Shown: positions 36,423-45,976 of the stretch, piece by piece
Layout of the letters: the number at the start of each line of letters is the position of its first letter
Numbering within the stretch: position 1 is the first letter of the stretch
Translations under genes and position numbers: made by a program
Notes under the pieces: model-generated
Database searches by the model: none
What the model was told of the DNA's origin: nothing
What the model saw: the letters and a program-made list of their open reading frames with translations, nothing else
NCBI GenBank assembly: GCA_019359095.1
Contig: JAHHHZ010000013.1
Location: 124,001-188,000 of the forward strand
Reading direction: 5' to 3'
DNA: 64,000 nucleotides
From: Pleurocapsa minor HA4230-MV1
GTDB taxonomy: Bacteria; Cyanobacteriota; Cyanobacteriia; Cyanobacteriales; Xenococcaceae

Positions 36423-37352
36423 ATGTCCAATATTCAATACGTCGGCATGACTGTTGCCAATATGGAGCAGTCAATCAAATTTTATTCAGAAGTCCTCTCG
36501 TTTCAAAAAATTAAGGATTTAGAAGTTGCGGGAGAAGATTGGTCTAAGTTACAAGGGGTATTTGGTTTAAGAATGCGAGTTGTCCAGATGCAGCTTGGCT
36601 CGGAAATTATTGCCTTAATGGAATATCTCACTCCTCAAGGACGACCAATGCCCGTAGATTCCCGTAGTAACGATCGCTGGTTTCAACATATTGCGATCGT
36701 CGTCAAGGATATGGAGCAAGCTTATCAGCACCTGCGTCAGTACAACGTGAAACATACCTCTACTAGCCCGCAAACACTACCAGAGAATTTAAAATCGGCG
36801 GGGGTAGAAGCGTTTTACTTCAAAGATCCTGATGGGCATAATCTAGAGTTAATTACCTTTCCTCCAGACAAAGGAGATCCTAAATGGCTACAAGAAACTG
36901 ACAAATTATTCCTAGGCATTGACCACAGTGCAGTAGGGGTAAAAGATGCTCAAGCTAGTTTTGGATTGTATCGCGATCGCCTTAAGTTAGAATTAGCAGC
37001 AGATGTAGAAAACTACGGCATTGAATTTGAACACGTAACCTGTGTCTTTGGCTCAAGGGTTCACGTTAACAGTCTAAAAGGCAGTGATGGTATTGGGTTT
37101 GAATTATTGGAATACATTGCGCCTACCGATGGTAAAAGTATGCCTGTAGATAGTCGAGCTTGCGATCTCTGGCACTATCAAACCGTAATCTGTGTCACTG
37201 ATTTGGCGAGTCTCGAACAGGAATTACGCTCTGCACCCTGTCAATTTATTTCCCCTGGCATAGTTAAGATGTCGAGTAATGAGCTGGGTTTTAGTCAAGC
37301 TTTATCAATTAGAGATTTAGATGGTCATGTTTTGCATTTAGTCGAAGCATAA
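36423..37352 (+). CDS. Two-domain VOC (glyoxalase/dioxygenase superfamily) protein
   Basis: 309 aa built from two VOC modules of ~150 residues that resemble each other: both contain a PMPVDSR motif (GRPMPVDSRSNDRWFQH and GKSMPVDSRACDLWHYQ). Candidate metal ligands are His in WFQHIAIVV, Glu in HNLELITF, His in GIDHSAVGV and Glu in the final HLVEA. The fold binds Fe/Mn/Ni or Zn in dioxygenases and lyases. The reaction is unknown. It lies 235 bp upstream of a 2OG oxygenase. Confidence 0.8.
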   Translation: MSNIQYVGMTVANMEQSIKFYSEVLSFQKIKDLEVAGEDWSKLQGVFGLRMRVVQMQLGSEIIALMEYLTPQGRPMPVDSRSNDRWFQHIAIVVKDMEQAYQHLRQYNVKHTSTSPQTLPENLKSAGVEAFYFKDPDGHNLELITFPPDKGDPKWLQETDKLFLGIDHSAVGVKDAQASFGLYRDRLKLELAADVENYGIEFEHVTCVFGSRVHVNSLKGSDGIGFELLEYIAPTDGKSMPVDSRACDLWHYQTVICVTDLASLEQELRSAPCQFISPGIVKMSSNELGFSQALSIRDLDGHVLHLVEA

Positions 37353-37400
37353 ACTACTAGTCGGTCAATTTGGAATTGATGGGTTGAGATTAGGTAGTGG

Positions 37401-37481
37401 GTAGGGGCGAACGGCGACGCGAAGGACGCGACGTAAGGAGCTAATCCTTTAGGGCTAATCCTTTAGGGCGTTCGCCCGTAC
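37401..37481. repeat. Palindrome-ended repeat (GTAGGGGCGAAC...GTTCGCCCGTAC) with nested modules
   Basis: Imperfect inverted ends gtaggggcgaacggc and ggcgttcgcccgtac enclose gcgtcgc-type sequence and two CCTTTAGGGC modules. It is related to the larger element at 57990-58163. Confidence 0.75.
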
Positions 37482-37586
37482 AGGCAGTGGGTAGTAGGTA
37501 ACAAACTCATTACTCACATTGTCCCCTTGTGGGATTACTATTCCTCAAATGTTATACATGATCTTAAACTAGCAACACTGCGATTA

Positions 37587-38567
37587 ATGAGCGATATTCT
37601 GTTTAAGGAAATTCCGACTGTAGATCTTCATGATTTTGCTTCAAATCGTCCTCTGGTCAAGCAAAATTTTGTGCAAACTTTGGGCAATGCTTTTGAAAAT
37701 ATAGGTTTTGTTGCTGTGAAAAATCATGGTTTAACCGATGCCATGTCTGAAAATCTTTATCATGCAGTTAAACAATTTTTCGCCCTTCCCGAAGCAACCA
37801 AACTAAACTACGAAATATCAGGTATCGGGGGGCAAAGAGGCTATACCGCCAAAGGAAAAGAACATGCTAAAGGTAGAAGCGTCGGCGATCTCAAAGAGTT
37901 TTATCATGTGGGACAAGAACTAGCTGAGGCAGAGTTAACTCGCTTGAATTACCCTGCGAATATCTTTCCCTCAGAAGTACCAGAATTTGCTAATGCCACA
38001 ATCACCGCTTATCGCACTTTAGAAGCAGCAGGAGTGCAAATCCTCAGAGCGATCGCCCTTTATCTTCAGCTAGAGGAAAACTATTTTGATCGTCAAGTCA
38101 AACTAGGTAATAGTATTTTGCGCCCAATTCATTATTTCCCCATTAATAATCCTCAAGATATTCCCGCCAATGCAGTACGAGCAGCGGCCCACGGCGATAT
38201 TAATCTAATTACTCTATTAATGGGTGCAAGTGCGGAAGGTTTAGAGATTTTGCGTCAGGATGGCAACTGGATTCCTTTTACCGCCCTACCTAATCAGATA
38301 GCGGTTAATGTAGGAGATATGTTGGAAAGATTGACTAACAAAAAACTTAGGTCAACTATTCATCGGGTAGTCAATCCAGCGCAAGGATTTTGGGATACTC
38401 CTCGATATTCGATTCCCTTTTTTATGCACCCCGTTTCCGAGATGGATCTAAGCTGTTTAGCTGAATGTATTGATGAGCAACATCCTAAGCAGTTTGAAGA
38501 TCTTACCGCTGGAGAGTTTTTGACTCAGCGCTTGCGAGAAATTGGCTTAATCAAAGAAGATGTTTGA
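37587..38567 (+). CDS. Isopenicillin-N-synthase-family 2OG-Fe(II) oxygenase
   Basis: 326 aa from ATG 37587. Non-haem iron dioxygenase: the facial triad is His202-x-Asp204 in AAHGDINLITLL and His259 in STIHRV; 2-oxoglutarate-binding Arg273 lies in RYSIPFF. The N-terminal DIOX_N domain reads IPTVDLHDF...FVAVKNHGL. Members act on flavonoids, gibberellins, amino acids or peptides; substrate here unknown. Its stop is 5 bp from the convergent AspH-like gene. Confidence 0.9.
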   Translation: MSDILFKEIPTVDLHDFASNRPLVKQNFVQTLGNAFENIGFVAVKNHGLTDAMSENLYHAVKQFFALPEATKLNYEISGIGGQRGYTAKGKEHAKGRSVGDLKEFYHVGQELAEAELTRLNYPANIFPSEVPEFANATITAYRTLEAAGVQILRAIALYLQLEENYFDRQVKLGNSILRPIHYFPINNPQDIPANAVRAAAHGDINLITLLMGASAEGLEILRQDGNWIPFTALPNQIAVNVGDMLERLTNKKLRSTIHRVVNPAQGFWDTPRYSIPFFMHPVSEMDLSCLAECIDEQHPKQFEDLTAGEFLTQRLREIGLIKEDV

Positions 38568-38572
38568 CTTAA

Positions 38573-39349
38573 TCATGTTGTGTCGTTGCTGGCGATCGCT
38601 TTGCTGCTAGATAAATTGGCCAAACGTTTATGCCATTGCTGTTGATTTTTGTAGGCATCTTTCACATATGGCGAGTAACGAATTAAGTTGATTAAACAAT
38701 GGTTGAGAATTGAAACAGGAAACTTGGTCGGTCTAATAATATCCATAAACAATATGACTCGAATTTCGTTAGTTTTATTCCAGACTTCATGGACAAAAGA
38801 ATCATCAAATAAAAGACTTTTTCCTTCTGACCAATGGCGAAATTCAGTTCCTACCCGAATAAAGCAGTTGTCTCGATCCTGGGGTATTTTTAAGGCTAGT
38901 TGATAACGCAATAATCCTTTATAGGGACCACGATGTTCGGGAATATGTTTTCCTGGTAGCAAAATTGAAAAGAATGCTGTTTTCATCCCTGGTATGCTCT
39001 CGATGAGCAAAACCGTCAATGGGCAACGCTGGCAGTTTTGCTCTATTTTGATGCCATAGCCATACAAAAAGAAAGTTTTCCATAAACCATCGTTACTCAA
39101 GCGATATTGGTCCTGAGAAATATCGTGAAATCCAGGTAATTGCTCTGTAGATTTTAAAACTATATCTAGTTCTTTTCTAATAGTTTGCCAGTTCTCTTCA
39201 AGTTTGGATGACCAATCAAAGTAATTGGCATCGAAAAAAAAGTTATTGCCGATCGCCGAATAACGCGAGATCGTATCTTCTAACCAATTAAGAATTGTTT
39301 TACCAACTTTATAAATTAAAAAATATCTGATTGTTTGTTTGAGCTTCAT
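38573..39349 (-). CDS. Aspartyl/asparaginyl beta-hydroxylase-like protein
   Basis: 258 aa of the AspH/LpxO type (cupin, Fe/2OG). Iron-binding His residues are in GKHIPEHRGPYKG and DDSFVHEVWN; the 2OG-binding Arg is likely in NEIRVILFMDI. The N-terminal ~25 residues are moderately hydrophobic. Related enzymes hydroxylate protein Asp/Asn, lipid A acyl chains or ornithine lipids. Convergent with the IPNS-like gene. Confidence 0.88.
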   Translation of the reverse strand: MKLKQTIRYFLIYKVGKTILNWLEDTISRYSAIGNNFFFDANYFDWSSKLEENWQTIRKELDIVLKSTEQLPGFHDISQDQYRLSNDGLWKTFFLYGYGIKIEQNCQRCPLTVLLIESIPGMKTAFFSILLPGKHIPEHRGPYKGLLRYQLALKIPQDRDNCFIRVGTEFRHWSEGKSLLFDDSFVHEVWNKTNEIRVILFMDIIRPTKFPVSILNHCLINLIRYSPYVKDAYKNQQQWHKRLANLSSSKAIASNDTT

Positions 39350-39527
39350 AGCATCAATTTTCCAGACAACTAAACTTAATTAACTTAAAGTTATGAGATT
39401 ACTATAACTATGTTTTTAATTTTGGTGCAGAATACTAATAAATTTAGGTAAAGAGACTTATGAAATCTTCAAATCTCTTTACCTCGACTTGAGCCAATTC
39501 TCCCAGTTGTACTAAGATTAAAATTGA

Positions 39528-40409
39528 TTAAAATTTAATAAATTTTCGGGGAATATCATCAAAAGAATAATTATCATCACTATTTTGTTGATTAATAATC
39601 GGCTCTAATAAGCGATCGCCTTCGGGGATTAGCGCCTGATATTTATACTTGGTAATGTTTAATTCAGGCTGGCTCAGAATTTTACGGAGATAATCTTGCT
39701 GTTGGGGACTAGAACCATCGCTAATCAGATCTTGAGCTTGATTGCCTTGATGATCGCTAATCGTTACGGATGCTCCACTGCTAACTAAAAGCTCAACTAC
39801 TTCTAAACGAGAATTAGCTACTGCATACATTAAAGCTGTTTTTCCCTCTGGTGTTTGAGCATCAATCTCTGCACCACTATCTAGTAGATGCATAATGATT
39901 TGTAGTTTGTCCTGCATCGGTCGAGCATCTTGAATACCTAAGATAGCAGCTTTCATTAAGGGAGTCTGACCGTTTTTTGCTTTAAAGTTGGGGTCAGCAC
40001 CATTGAGGAGTAATAGCTTAACGGTATCAGTCAAACACCAAAGAATGGCAATGTTTAAAATAGTGCGCCCTTGACTGTCTCTAACATTAGGGTTAGCACC
40101 ATGTTTAAGTAGTAAACTTAAGCACTTTGATTTAGCGGTGATCTTATATGAAGTCTTCGGGCGATCGCCTAGTTTTTCCAAAGGCAAAGTAAACCAGTCT
40201 TTGCTAAAAGCCAGAAAGATTAGAGGCTCATGAGCTTGACCGACAAGCCGTACATTTGGGTCAACTCCTTTATCTAATAGCTTTTTGACCATGCTCGGAT
40301 CGTTATTCGCCACCGCCTCCGCTAACTTCAATTCCTGAGCCTTGCTAAAAGTGCGATGTTTTTTGACAAGATGATAAATGATCCAACTCACAAGCTTAAA
40401 TTTCACCAT
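39528..40409 (-). CDS. Ankyrin-repeat protein
   Basis: 293 aa with about five ankyrin repeats: LAEAVANNDPSMVKKLLDKGVDPNVR, CLSLLLKHGANPNVRDSQGRTILNIAI, VKLLLLNGADPNFKAKNGQTPLMKAAI, IMHLLDSGAEIDAQTPEGKTALMYAVA and VELLVSSGASVTISDHQGNQA. A protein-interaction scaffold with no catalytic domain or signal peptide. Partner unknown. Confidence 0.9.
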   Translation of the reverse strand: MVKFKLVSWIIYHLVKKHRTFSKAQELKLAEAVANNDPSMVKKLLDKGVDPNVRLVGQAHEPLIFLAFSKDWFTLPLEKLGDRPKTSYKITAKSKCLSLLLKHGANPNVRDSQGRTILNIAILWCLTDTVKLLLLNGADPNFKAKNGQTPLMKAAILGIQDARPMQDKLQIIMHLLDSGAEIDAQTPEGKTALMYAVANSRLEVVELLVSSGASVTISDHQGNQAQDLISDGSSPQQQDYLRKILSQPELNITKYKYQALIPEGDRLLEPIINQQNSDDNYSFDDIPRKFIKF

Positions 40410-40551
40410 TTCAAGATCTAACCTGTTGCCCTAGTGCTGGTTATATTGATAGATTACCCAACTCCTCAACTTAAATTTCATCTTTATTTTATCTTTGATT
40501 AGATCAAATGTATGTTAAGGGCTGGGTGATCAATACACGATCGCAATTCAG

Positions 40552-42090
40552 CTATTCAGGCTGGGTCGAGGTCAGGGTATGGGTCGGGACAGGGCTACGT
40601 CCATAAAGATGGGTTAAATATTTTAGGCGACCGCTCAATTCATCATTAAACGCCTCCGCGCGACAGCGCCAACTCCAGTTACCTGTAGGTTGAGAAGGAG
40701 TATTCATTTTAGCATCTGTGCCTAAACCCAAAATATCTTGAAATGGCAGCACGGCAGTATTGCCAACTGAACTAAGCGCTAACCGAATCATCGCCCAGTG
40801 AATGCCGTCGTTACCCACGCAGCCAAAATAATCGCTTACTTGAACATTAGCTTCAGGCGATCGCTCATTAAACCAGCCTACAGTAGTGTCATTATCGTGA
40901 GTACCTGTGTAAACAATACAGTTGCGGTCTGTATAGTTATAGGGTAAAAAACCATTAGCTGGATCGCCATCAAAGGCAAACTGCAAGATTTTCATACCAG
41001 GGAAGTTAAATTTATCCCGTAGCGCCTCAACTTCAGGAGTAATGACCCCCAGATCTTCTGCCACAATTGGTAGTTTGCCCAGCTGTTTGTCTAGCCGTTG
41101 GAAAAATTCATCTCCAGGAGCATCTAACCAAGTGCCATTCATCGCGGTAGTCTCTCCGTGGGGTACTGCCCAGTAAGCTTGAAAACCTCTAAAGTGATCG
41201 ATCCGAATAATATCGACATATTCCAAGATGGCTTCTACTCTTCTAATCCACCATTTAAAATCGGTTTTTTCCAGTTCTTGCCAATTGTAGACAGGATTAC
41301 CCCAAAGCTGTCCTGTCTCACTAAAATAGTCTGGAGGAACACCAGCCATAAGCGAGGCTTCTCCTGTATCGGGGTCTAGCTGAAAAATGTTGCGGTGCGC
41401 CCAAACATCTACACTATCATGAGCAACATAGATGGGGATATCGCCAAACAGCTGGATGCCTTTCTCGTTGGCATATTGCTTGAGATTTTGCCACTGAGCG
41501 AAAAACTGATACTGAACAAACTTGTGAAAGAAAATATCATCAGTCAATTTTGCTCCCCATTCTGCCATTGCTTGAGGTTGACAAGCGGAAATATCTGCTG
41601 GCCACTGATTCCACCCACTACCATGATGAGCATCTTTTAAGGACATAAATAGAGCGTAGTCACTCAGCCAATCATTTTGTCGGTTACAAAAACGTTGAAA
41701 CTCTTCTTTGGCTTCGTCTGAGGCGATCTCCTTAAAGCGATCGCTTGCCTTGCGCAGCAAAGGCATTTTCATTTTAATCACCCCCTCAAAGTCCACCCGA
41801 TCTTGAGGAAAGTCTGGCAAATTCTGTAGATCCTCCCAGGTTAATAAATCCTGTTGTTGGAGAATTGCGGGGCTAATTAATAACGGATTTCCTGCCAAAG
41901 CAGAATAAGATAGATAAGGAGAGTTGCCATAACCTGTCGGTCCAATTGGTAGTATTTGCCATATTTGCTGGTCACTATTTGCCAAAAAATCGACAAATCG
42001 ATATGCGTTCTCGCCCAAATCGCCAATCCCAAAACGGCTAGGCAGAGAGGTGGGATGAAGTAATACACCGCTAGCGCGAAAATCTAACAT
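40552..42090 (-). CDS. malQ: 4-alpha-glucanotransferase (amylomaltase)
   Basis: GH77 enzyme that disproportionates alpha-1,4-glucans in glycogen turnover. 512 aa. N-terminal SGVLLHPTSLPSRFGIGDLG. Catalytic nucleophile Asp in IRIDHFRGF, acid/base Glu in IVAEDLGVITPEV and the third Asp in YTGTHDNDTTVGW. Length is standard. Monocistronic. Confidence 0.96.
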   Translation of the reverse strand: MLDFRASGVLLHPTSLPSRFGIGDLGENAYRFVDFLANSDQQIWQILPIGPTGYGNSPYLSYSALAGNPLLISPAILQQQDLLTWEDLQNLPDFPQDRVDFEGVIKMKMPLLRKASDRFKEIASDEAKEEFQRFCNRQNDWLSDYALFMSLKDAHHGSGWNQWPADISACQPQAMAEWGAKLTDDIFFHKFVQYQFFAQWQNLKQYANEKGIQLFGDIPIYVAHDSVDVWAHRNIFQLDPDTGEASLMAGVPPDYFSETGQLWGNPVYNWQELEKTDFKWWIRRVEAILEYVDIIRIDHFRGFQAYWAVPHGETTAMNGTWLDAPGDEFFQRLDKQLGKLPIVAEDLGVITPEVEALRDKFNFPGMKILQFAFDGDPANGFLPYNYTDRNCIVYTGTHDNDTTVGWFNERSPEANVQVSDYFGCVGNDGIHWAMIRLALSSVGNTAVLPFQDILGLGTDAKMNTPSQPTGNWSWRCRAEAFNDELSGRLKYLTHLYGRSPVPTHTLTSTQPE

Positions 42091-42319
42091 TTATGATTGA
42101 TGAATTTTAGTGATTTTTGTCTTTATGCTCTGGTTAGAGATTATTCTGTCGCGAGACGACAAACTAATCTTTGCCCGTTGCTGAAACCTTAACTTTTTCA
42201 AAGCTTTGGTATCTGTCTAATTTACAAAAGTTTGAATAAAGTTATCTAGCATTGTGTAACAAATTTCTGCTCAGATGTAGTCGATTTTTGGTAGCGTAAT
42301 ATATCAGGAAAAAATAACT

Positions 42320-42508
42320 AACCTCGACAATAACCTTATCCGAAGGTGTATGCTAAAGCACTAGCGGCGGCTTTTGGGTAAGAAGATTCTTACCCAAAAC
42401 GCGCCTTAGCTTCGCGTCGTCCTTTAGGGCAACGGGTCACAGACCCGCAACGGTTTTGCGAGACAGCACGGTCTTGAGGGTTTCCCTCATAAAGTGACTG
42501 TCGAGGTT
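42320..42508. repeat. Inverted-repeat-bounded composite element upstream of psbZ
   Basis: Ends aacctcgaca (42320-42329) and tgtcgaggtt (42499-42508) are perfect inverted repeats. Inside are a 13-bp-stem palindrome (TTTTGGGTAAGAA / TTCTTACCCAAAA, 42372-42399), a CCTTTAGGGC module, acgggtcacagacccgc and tgagggtttccctca. It is non-coding and lies in the psbZ 5' region. Confidence 0.7.
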
Positions 42509-42560
42509 GTCTCACAAATTAAAACTTTATTTAAAGATTTGCCTTCGGCTATCTTGATTT

Positions 42561-42565
42561 AGGAG
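42561..42565 (+). promoter_or_regulatory. Ribosome-binding site of psbZ
   Basis: AGGAG, 9 bp before the ATG at 42575. This is one of the few strong Shine-Dalgarno matches in the window and fixes the psbZ start. Confidence 0.8.
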
Positions 42566-42574
42566 AATCAAACG

Positions 42575-42763
42575 ATGACTATTTTATTTCAGTTGGTACT
42601 AGCTGCTCTAGTTCTATTTTCTTTTGTCATGGTAATTGGCGTTCCCGTTGCCTATGCTTCCCCCCAAAACTGGGAGCAATCTAAATCTTTGATCTATGTT
42701 GGATCGGGGATTTGGACTATTCTTGTGATAGCAGTGGCAGTGTTGAATTTTTTTGTTATTTAG
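42575..42763 (+). CDS. psbZ: Photosystem II protein PsbZ (Ycf9)
   Basis: 62 aa, two membrane helices: [26 protein letters not shown] and [22 protein letters not shown], with [10 protein letters not shown] between. This is the whole of PsbZ, the two-helix PSII subunit at the core periphery. ribH follows about 95 bp downstream, a neighbour pair I know from other cyanobacteria. Confidence 0.96.
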   Translation: MTILFQLVLAALVLFSFVMVIGVPVAYASPQNWEQSKSLIYVGSGIWTILVIAVAVLNFFVI

Positions 42764-42857
42764 ACGACAAATGTAGGGGGAGAACAGTCGTTTCCCCTTA
42801 CAAAGTTAATGCTCTAGTAAGCGCAAATTACTCTTAGATTTAAATTTATTTTATTTT

Positions 42858-43430
42858 ATGGCTGTTTTTGAAGGAACGTTTGCTGGAGATGTATCAAATC
42901 TGCGGATGGCGATCGTAATAGGTCGTTTTAACGATCTTGTAACGGAAAAGTTAATTTCTGGCTGTCAAGATTGCTTAAAGCGCCACGGTATTAATATTGA
43001 GCCTGATAATGGTCAGGTAGACTATGTATGGGTTCCTGGTAGCTATGAGATTGCCATGGTAGCTCGACAATTAGCTTTCTCTGGTGGTTATAATGCCATC
43101 ATTTGCTTGGGAGCAGTTATTCGAGGGCAAACCCCTCACTTTGACTATGTGTCGTCTGAGGCAGCTAAAGGGATCGCAGCAGCCAGCTTCCAATCAGGTG
43201 TCCCCGTAATTTTTGGCGTACTAACGGTGGATACAATGCAGCAGGCGCTTGAGCGAGCAGGTATCAAAAGCAACTTGGGCTGGAACTATGCTTTAAATGC
43301 ACTAGAAATGGCAAGCTTGATGCAGCAGCTTAATAATCGAGTTTTGTCTACTTCTCCCGTTGGCTTACCACCAGGAAACGAGGCAATTACGCTACCTAAA
43401 GTTATTGGACAAAATGCATCTGATAGTTAG
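42858..43430 (+). CDS. ribH: 6,7-dimethyl-8-ribityllumazine synthase
   Basis: Penultimate step of riboflavin synthesis, forming a 60-mer or pentamer. Core signatures: [56 protein letters not shown] and [17 protein letters not shown]. At 190 aa it carries a ~30-residue C-terminal tail ([25 protein letters not shown]) beyond the usual ~158-aa core. Confidence 0.96.
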   Translation: MAVFEGTFAGDVSNLRMAIVIGRFNDLVTEKLISGCQDCLKRHGINIEPDNGQVDYVWVPGSYEIAMVARQLAFSGGYNAIICLGAVIRGQTPHFDYVSSEAAKGIAAASFQSGVPVIFGVLTVDTMQQALERAGIKSNLGWNYALNALEMASLMQQLNNRVLSTSPVGLPPGNEAITLPKVIGQNASDS

Positions 43431-43459
43431 GATTATTAGTATTAGTTGATGTTGAAATT

Positions 43460-44194
43460 TTAATTTAGGCTAGATAGAGCGACAAAAACTAAAAATCCGA
43501 GAGAAAAAAGAATAATAAAAATAAGCAGCTTAAACTCAAAGCTCATCATCGTCTTCTTGGCTCGGCTGATGGTAACATCATGAATTCCAGAGTTTTGACG
43601 CTGCTGTTTAAAGGCAGAATACTTTTGCCTGACTTGATTTCTCGCGAGTAAAAGTTCTAATTCAGCTGACTTTTTATCTTCTTTGGGTGACGCCATAGAT
43701 GATGTTGGTGAAGCTAAATTATGCTCGGCTGGAAATACTTTATGGGCTTTAGTCGAATTAGTTGATTTTAGCTTTATTGGCTGATTTTCTGGGTTGAGAG
43801 ATGTTAACAATTCCGATTTAAATGCTGAGTATCCTTGATGTACTAATTTGATTGACCATTCAAGTTCTTCAGCCGATATATTTTTGAGCAGATATCCTTT
43901 GGCGCTTGATTTTATTGCTTGGCTGACATAGCTTTCGTCTTCATAGCTACTAAGCATAATAACCTTAATCTGGGGAAATTTAAGGGCAAGCTGATTAGCA
44001 ACCGCTATGCCATCAATGCCTGGTAAATTGATATCTAATAACACGACATCTGGTTGAGTAGCTTCTATTTTAGCTAATGCAGTCTCACCATTTTCAGCAA
44101 AACCTACTAGTTCAATTTCGGCGGAATTTTCTAGCAATACTTTTATGCCTTTGCGGATGATATTTTGATCATCGACTATTAAGGTGCGAATCAT
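43460..44194 (-). CDS. Response-regulator receiver domain fused to a C-terminal membrane helix
   Basis: 244 aa. The N-terminal REC domain (1-120) has the acidic pair Asp8/Asp9, phospho-acceptor Asp54 (VLLDINLPG), Ser82 (MLSSYED) and Lys104 (YLLKNIS), as in NarL/LuxR-type regulators. The expected LuxR HTH is absent. Instead there is a ~95-residue linker (SPTSSMASPKEDKKSAELELL, charged helix) and a membrane helix at ~222-242 (FKLLIFIILFSLGFLVFVAL) near the C-terminus. So it is a tail-anchored receiver that cannot bind DNA in the usual way. No kinase is adjacent. Confidence 0.85.
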   Translation of the reverse strand: MIRTLIVDDQNIIRKGIKVLLENSAEIELVGFAENGETALAKIEATQPDVVLLDINLPGIDGIAVANQLALKFPQIKVIMLSSYEDESYVSQAIKSSAKGYLLKNISAEELEWSIKLVHQGYSAFKSELLTSLNPENQPIKLKSTNSTKAHKVFPAEHNLASPTSSMASPKEDKKSAELELLLARNQVRQKYSAFKQQRQNSGIHDVTISRAKKTMMSFEFKLLIFIILFSLGFLVFVALSSLN

Positions 44195-44443
44195 ATTAAA
44201 TTAACAGGGTGAATAGAAAAAATAAAATATTGGGGAAATTTATTGAATTTAATTTAATTTATAGGTTACCATCATATATTTTTTTACCAAAATATACTAA
44301 TTGGTATTATCTTTGAAAATTTTTAAACATCATAAAATAATTAAACGTATATAATATCGACAAACAAAATGCAGAACTTAGCTTAAATTCTGTGGAGATA
44401 GATCTAAAATTAGGTAAGTTGTTTTCTACAGAGCAAAAAATCT
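44195..44443. promoter_or_regulatory. Divergent intergenic region, receiver gene / gatB
   Basis: 249 bp, very AT-rich. It must contain the promoters for both divergent genes. No defined operator is seen. Confidence 0.35.
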
Positions 44444-45934
44444 ATGACTAGTGCTGCACCAGCCAAAACAGAGTACGAGGCAATTATTGGCTTAGAAACT
44501 CACTGTCAGTTAAGTACCGAAACCAAAATATTTAGTCGCGAAGCTACTAAATTTGATGGTGATAATCCCAATGCAAATATCTCTCCAATTTGCTTAGGTT
44601 ATCCAGGAGTACTTCCTGTTCTCAACGAGAAAGTACTGGAATATGCAGTGAAGGCAGGGTTAGCTTTAAACTGCCAAATTGCGCCTTACAGTAAATTCGA
44701 TCGCAAACAGTATTTTTATCCTGACTTACCCAAAAACTATCAAATTTCTCAGTTCGATCTGCCGATCGCCGAACACGGTTGGGTGGAAATTGAGATTGTG
44801 GAGCAACCTAACACTGAACCGATTAGAAAGAAAATTGGTGTTACTCGTTTGCATATGGAAGAAGATGCGGGGAAACTGACTCATGGTGGGAGCGAGCGCC
44901 TTGATGGTTCGACTTATTCTCTGGTAGACTTCAACCGTGCGGGTATACCTCTGGTGGAAATTGTTTCCGAACCCGATCTGCGTACAGGGAAAGAAGCAGC
45001 GGAATATGCCCAAGAAATTCGTCGGATCATGCTGTATCTTGGCATCAGTGACGGGAAGATGAATGAGGGTTCTCTGCGCTGTGATGTGAACATTTCGGTG
45101 CGTCCTGTGGGACAAAAAGAGTTTGGCACGAAAGTAGAAATCAAAAACATGAATTCCTTTAGTGCGATTCAAAAAGCGATCGACTATGAAATTGAGAGGC
45201 AAATTGCAGCAGTAACCAACGGTGAACCGATCTATCAAGAGACTCGTCTGTGGGAAGAAGGTACACAAAGGACGAAGAGTATGCGTTTGAAGGAAGGAAG
45301 TAGCGACTATCGTTATTTCCCTGAGCCAGATTTACCGCCGATTGAAGTTTCGACGGAACAGTTAGAAGCTTGGAAAGCAGAATTACCCGAACTACCAATC
45401 AGTAAACGTCATCGTTATCAAGCAGACTTAGGTTTATCAGCTTACGATACTAGAGTGTTGACGGACGATCGCGCTGTTGCCGAATATTTTGAAGCGGCGA
45501 TCGCTGCGGGTGCCGATACTAAGCAGGTAGCTAATTGGGTCATGGGAGATATTGCTGCCTATGTTAATAGTAATAATTTAAAGATTACGGAAACTGAACT
45601 CAAGCCTGAAATTTTAGCCGAGTTAATCAGCTTGATTACGGACGGGACAATTAGTGGCAAAATTGGGAAAGAAATCTTACCCGAACTGTTAACTAAAGGC
45701 GGTTCAGCAAAAGCTTTAGTTGAAAGCAAAGGCTTGATTCAAATTTCTGATACAGGAGAAATCGAGCAAATTATCGATGCGGTCATTGCTGCACATCCCC
45801 AAGAGTTAGAACAGTTTCGAGCTGGTAAGACGAAGCTAAAAGGCTTTTTTGTCGGTCAAGTTATGAAGGAAACTGGTGGACGTGCCGATCCCAAATTAGC
45901 GAATCAATTGTTGGCTAAAAAATTACAAGGTTGA
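44444..45934 (+). CDS. gatB: Glutamyl-tRNA(Gln) amidotransferase subunit B
   Basis: Part of GatCAB, which converts Glu-tRNA-Gln to Gln-tRNA-Gln. 496 aa: YEAIIGLETHCQLSTETKIFS, CLGYPGVLPVLN, DYRYFPEPDLPP, and a C-terminal YqeY/GatB tail domain (GKTKLKGFFVGQVMKETGGRADPKLANQLL). The single tRNA-Gln(TTG) gene lies 3.7 kb away. gatA and gatC are not in the window. Confidence 0.97.
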   Translation: MTSAAPAKTEYEAIIGLETHCQLSTETKIFSREATKFDGDNPNANISPICLGYPGVLPVLNEKVLEYAVKAGLALNCQIAPYSKFDRKQYFYPDLPKNYQISQFDLPIAEHGWVEIEIVEQPNTEPIRKKIGVTRLHMEEDAGKLTHGGSERLDGSTYSLVDFNRAGIPLVEIVSEPDLRTGKEAAEYAQEIRRIMLYLGISDGKMNEGSLRCDVNISVRPVGQKEFGTKVEIKNMNSFSAIQKAIDYEIERQIAAVTNGEPIYQETRLWEEGTQRTKSMRLKEGSSDYRYFPEPDLPPIEVSTEQLEAWKAELPELPISKRHRYQADLGLSAYDTRVLTDDRAVAEYFEAAIAAGADTKQVANWVMGDIAAYVNSNNLKITETELKPEILAELISLITDGTISGKIGKEILPELLTKGGSAKALVESKGLIQISDTGEIEQIIDAVIAAHPQELEQFRAGKTKLKGFFVGQVMKETGGRADPKLANQLLAKKLQG

Positions 45935-45976
45935 TTAATAACTGACGTTACGCAGAGTTAGTTATTACAATTATGT

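Noticed and set aside
37587-38567. Beta-lactam biosynthesis from the isopenicillin-N-synthase-type gene
   Set aside because: The family is broad; there is no ACV synthetase or other beta-lactam gene nearby, so only the oxygenase class is claimed.
44726-45268. 180-codon open frame antisense to gatB
   Set aside because: It lies entirely within gatB on the other strand, and its residue pattern (Phe/His/Arg rich) is a reflection of the gatB codons. gatB motifs are intact.
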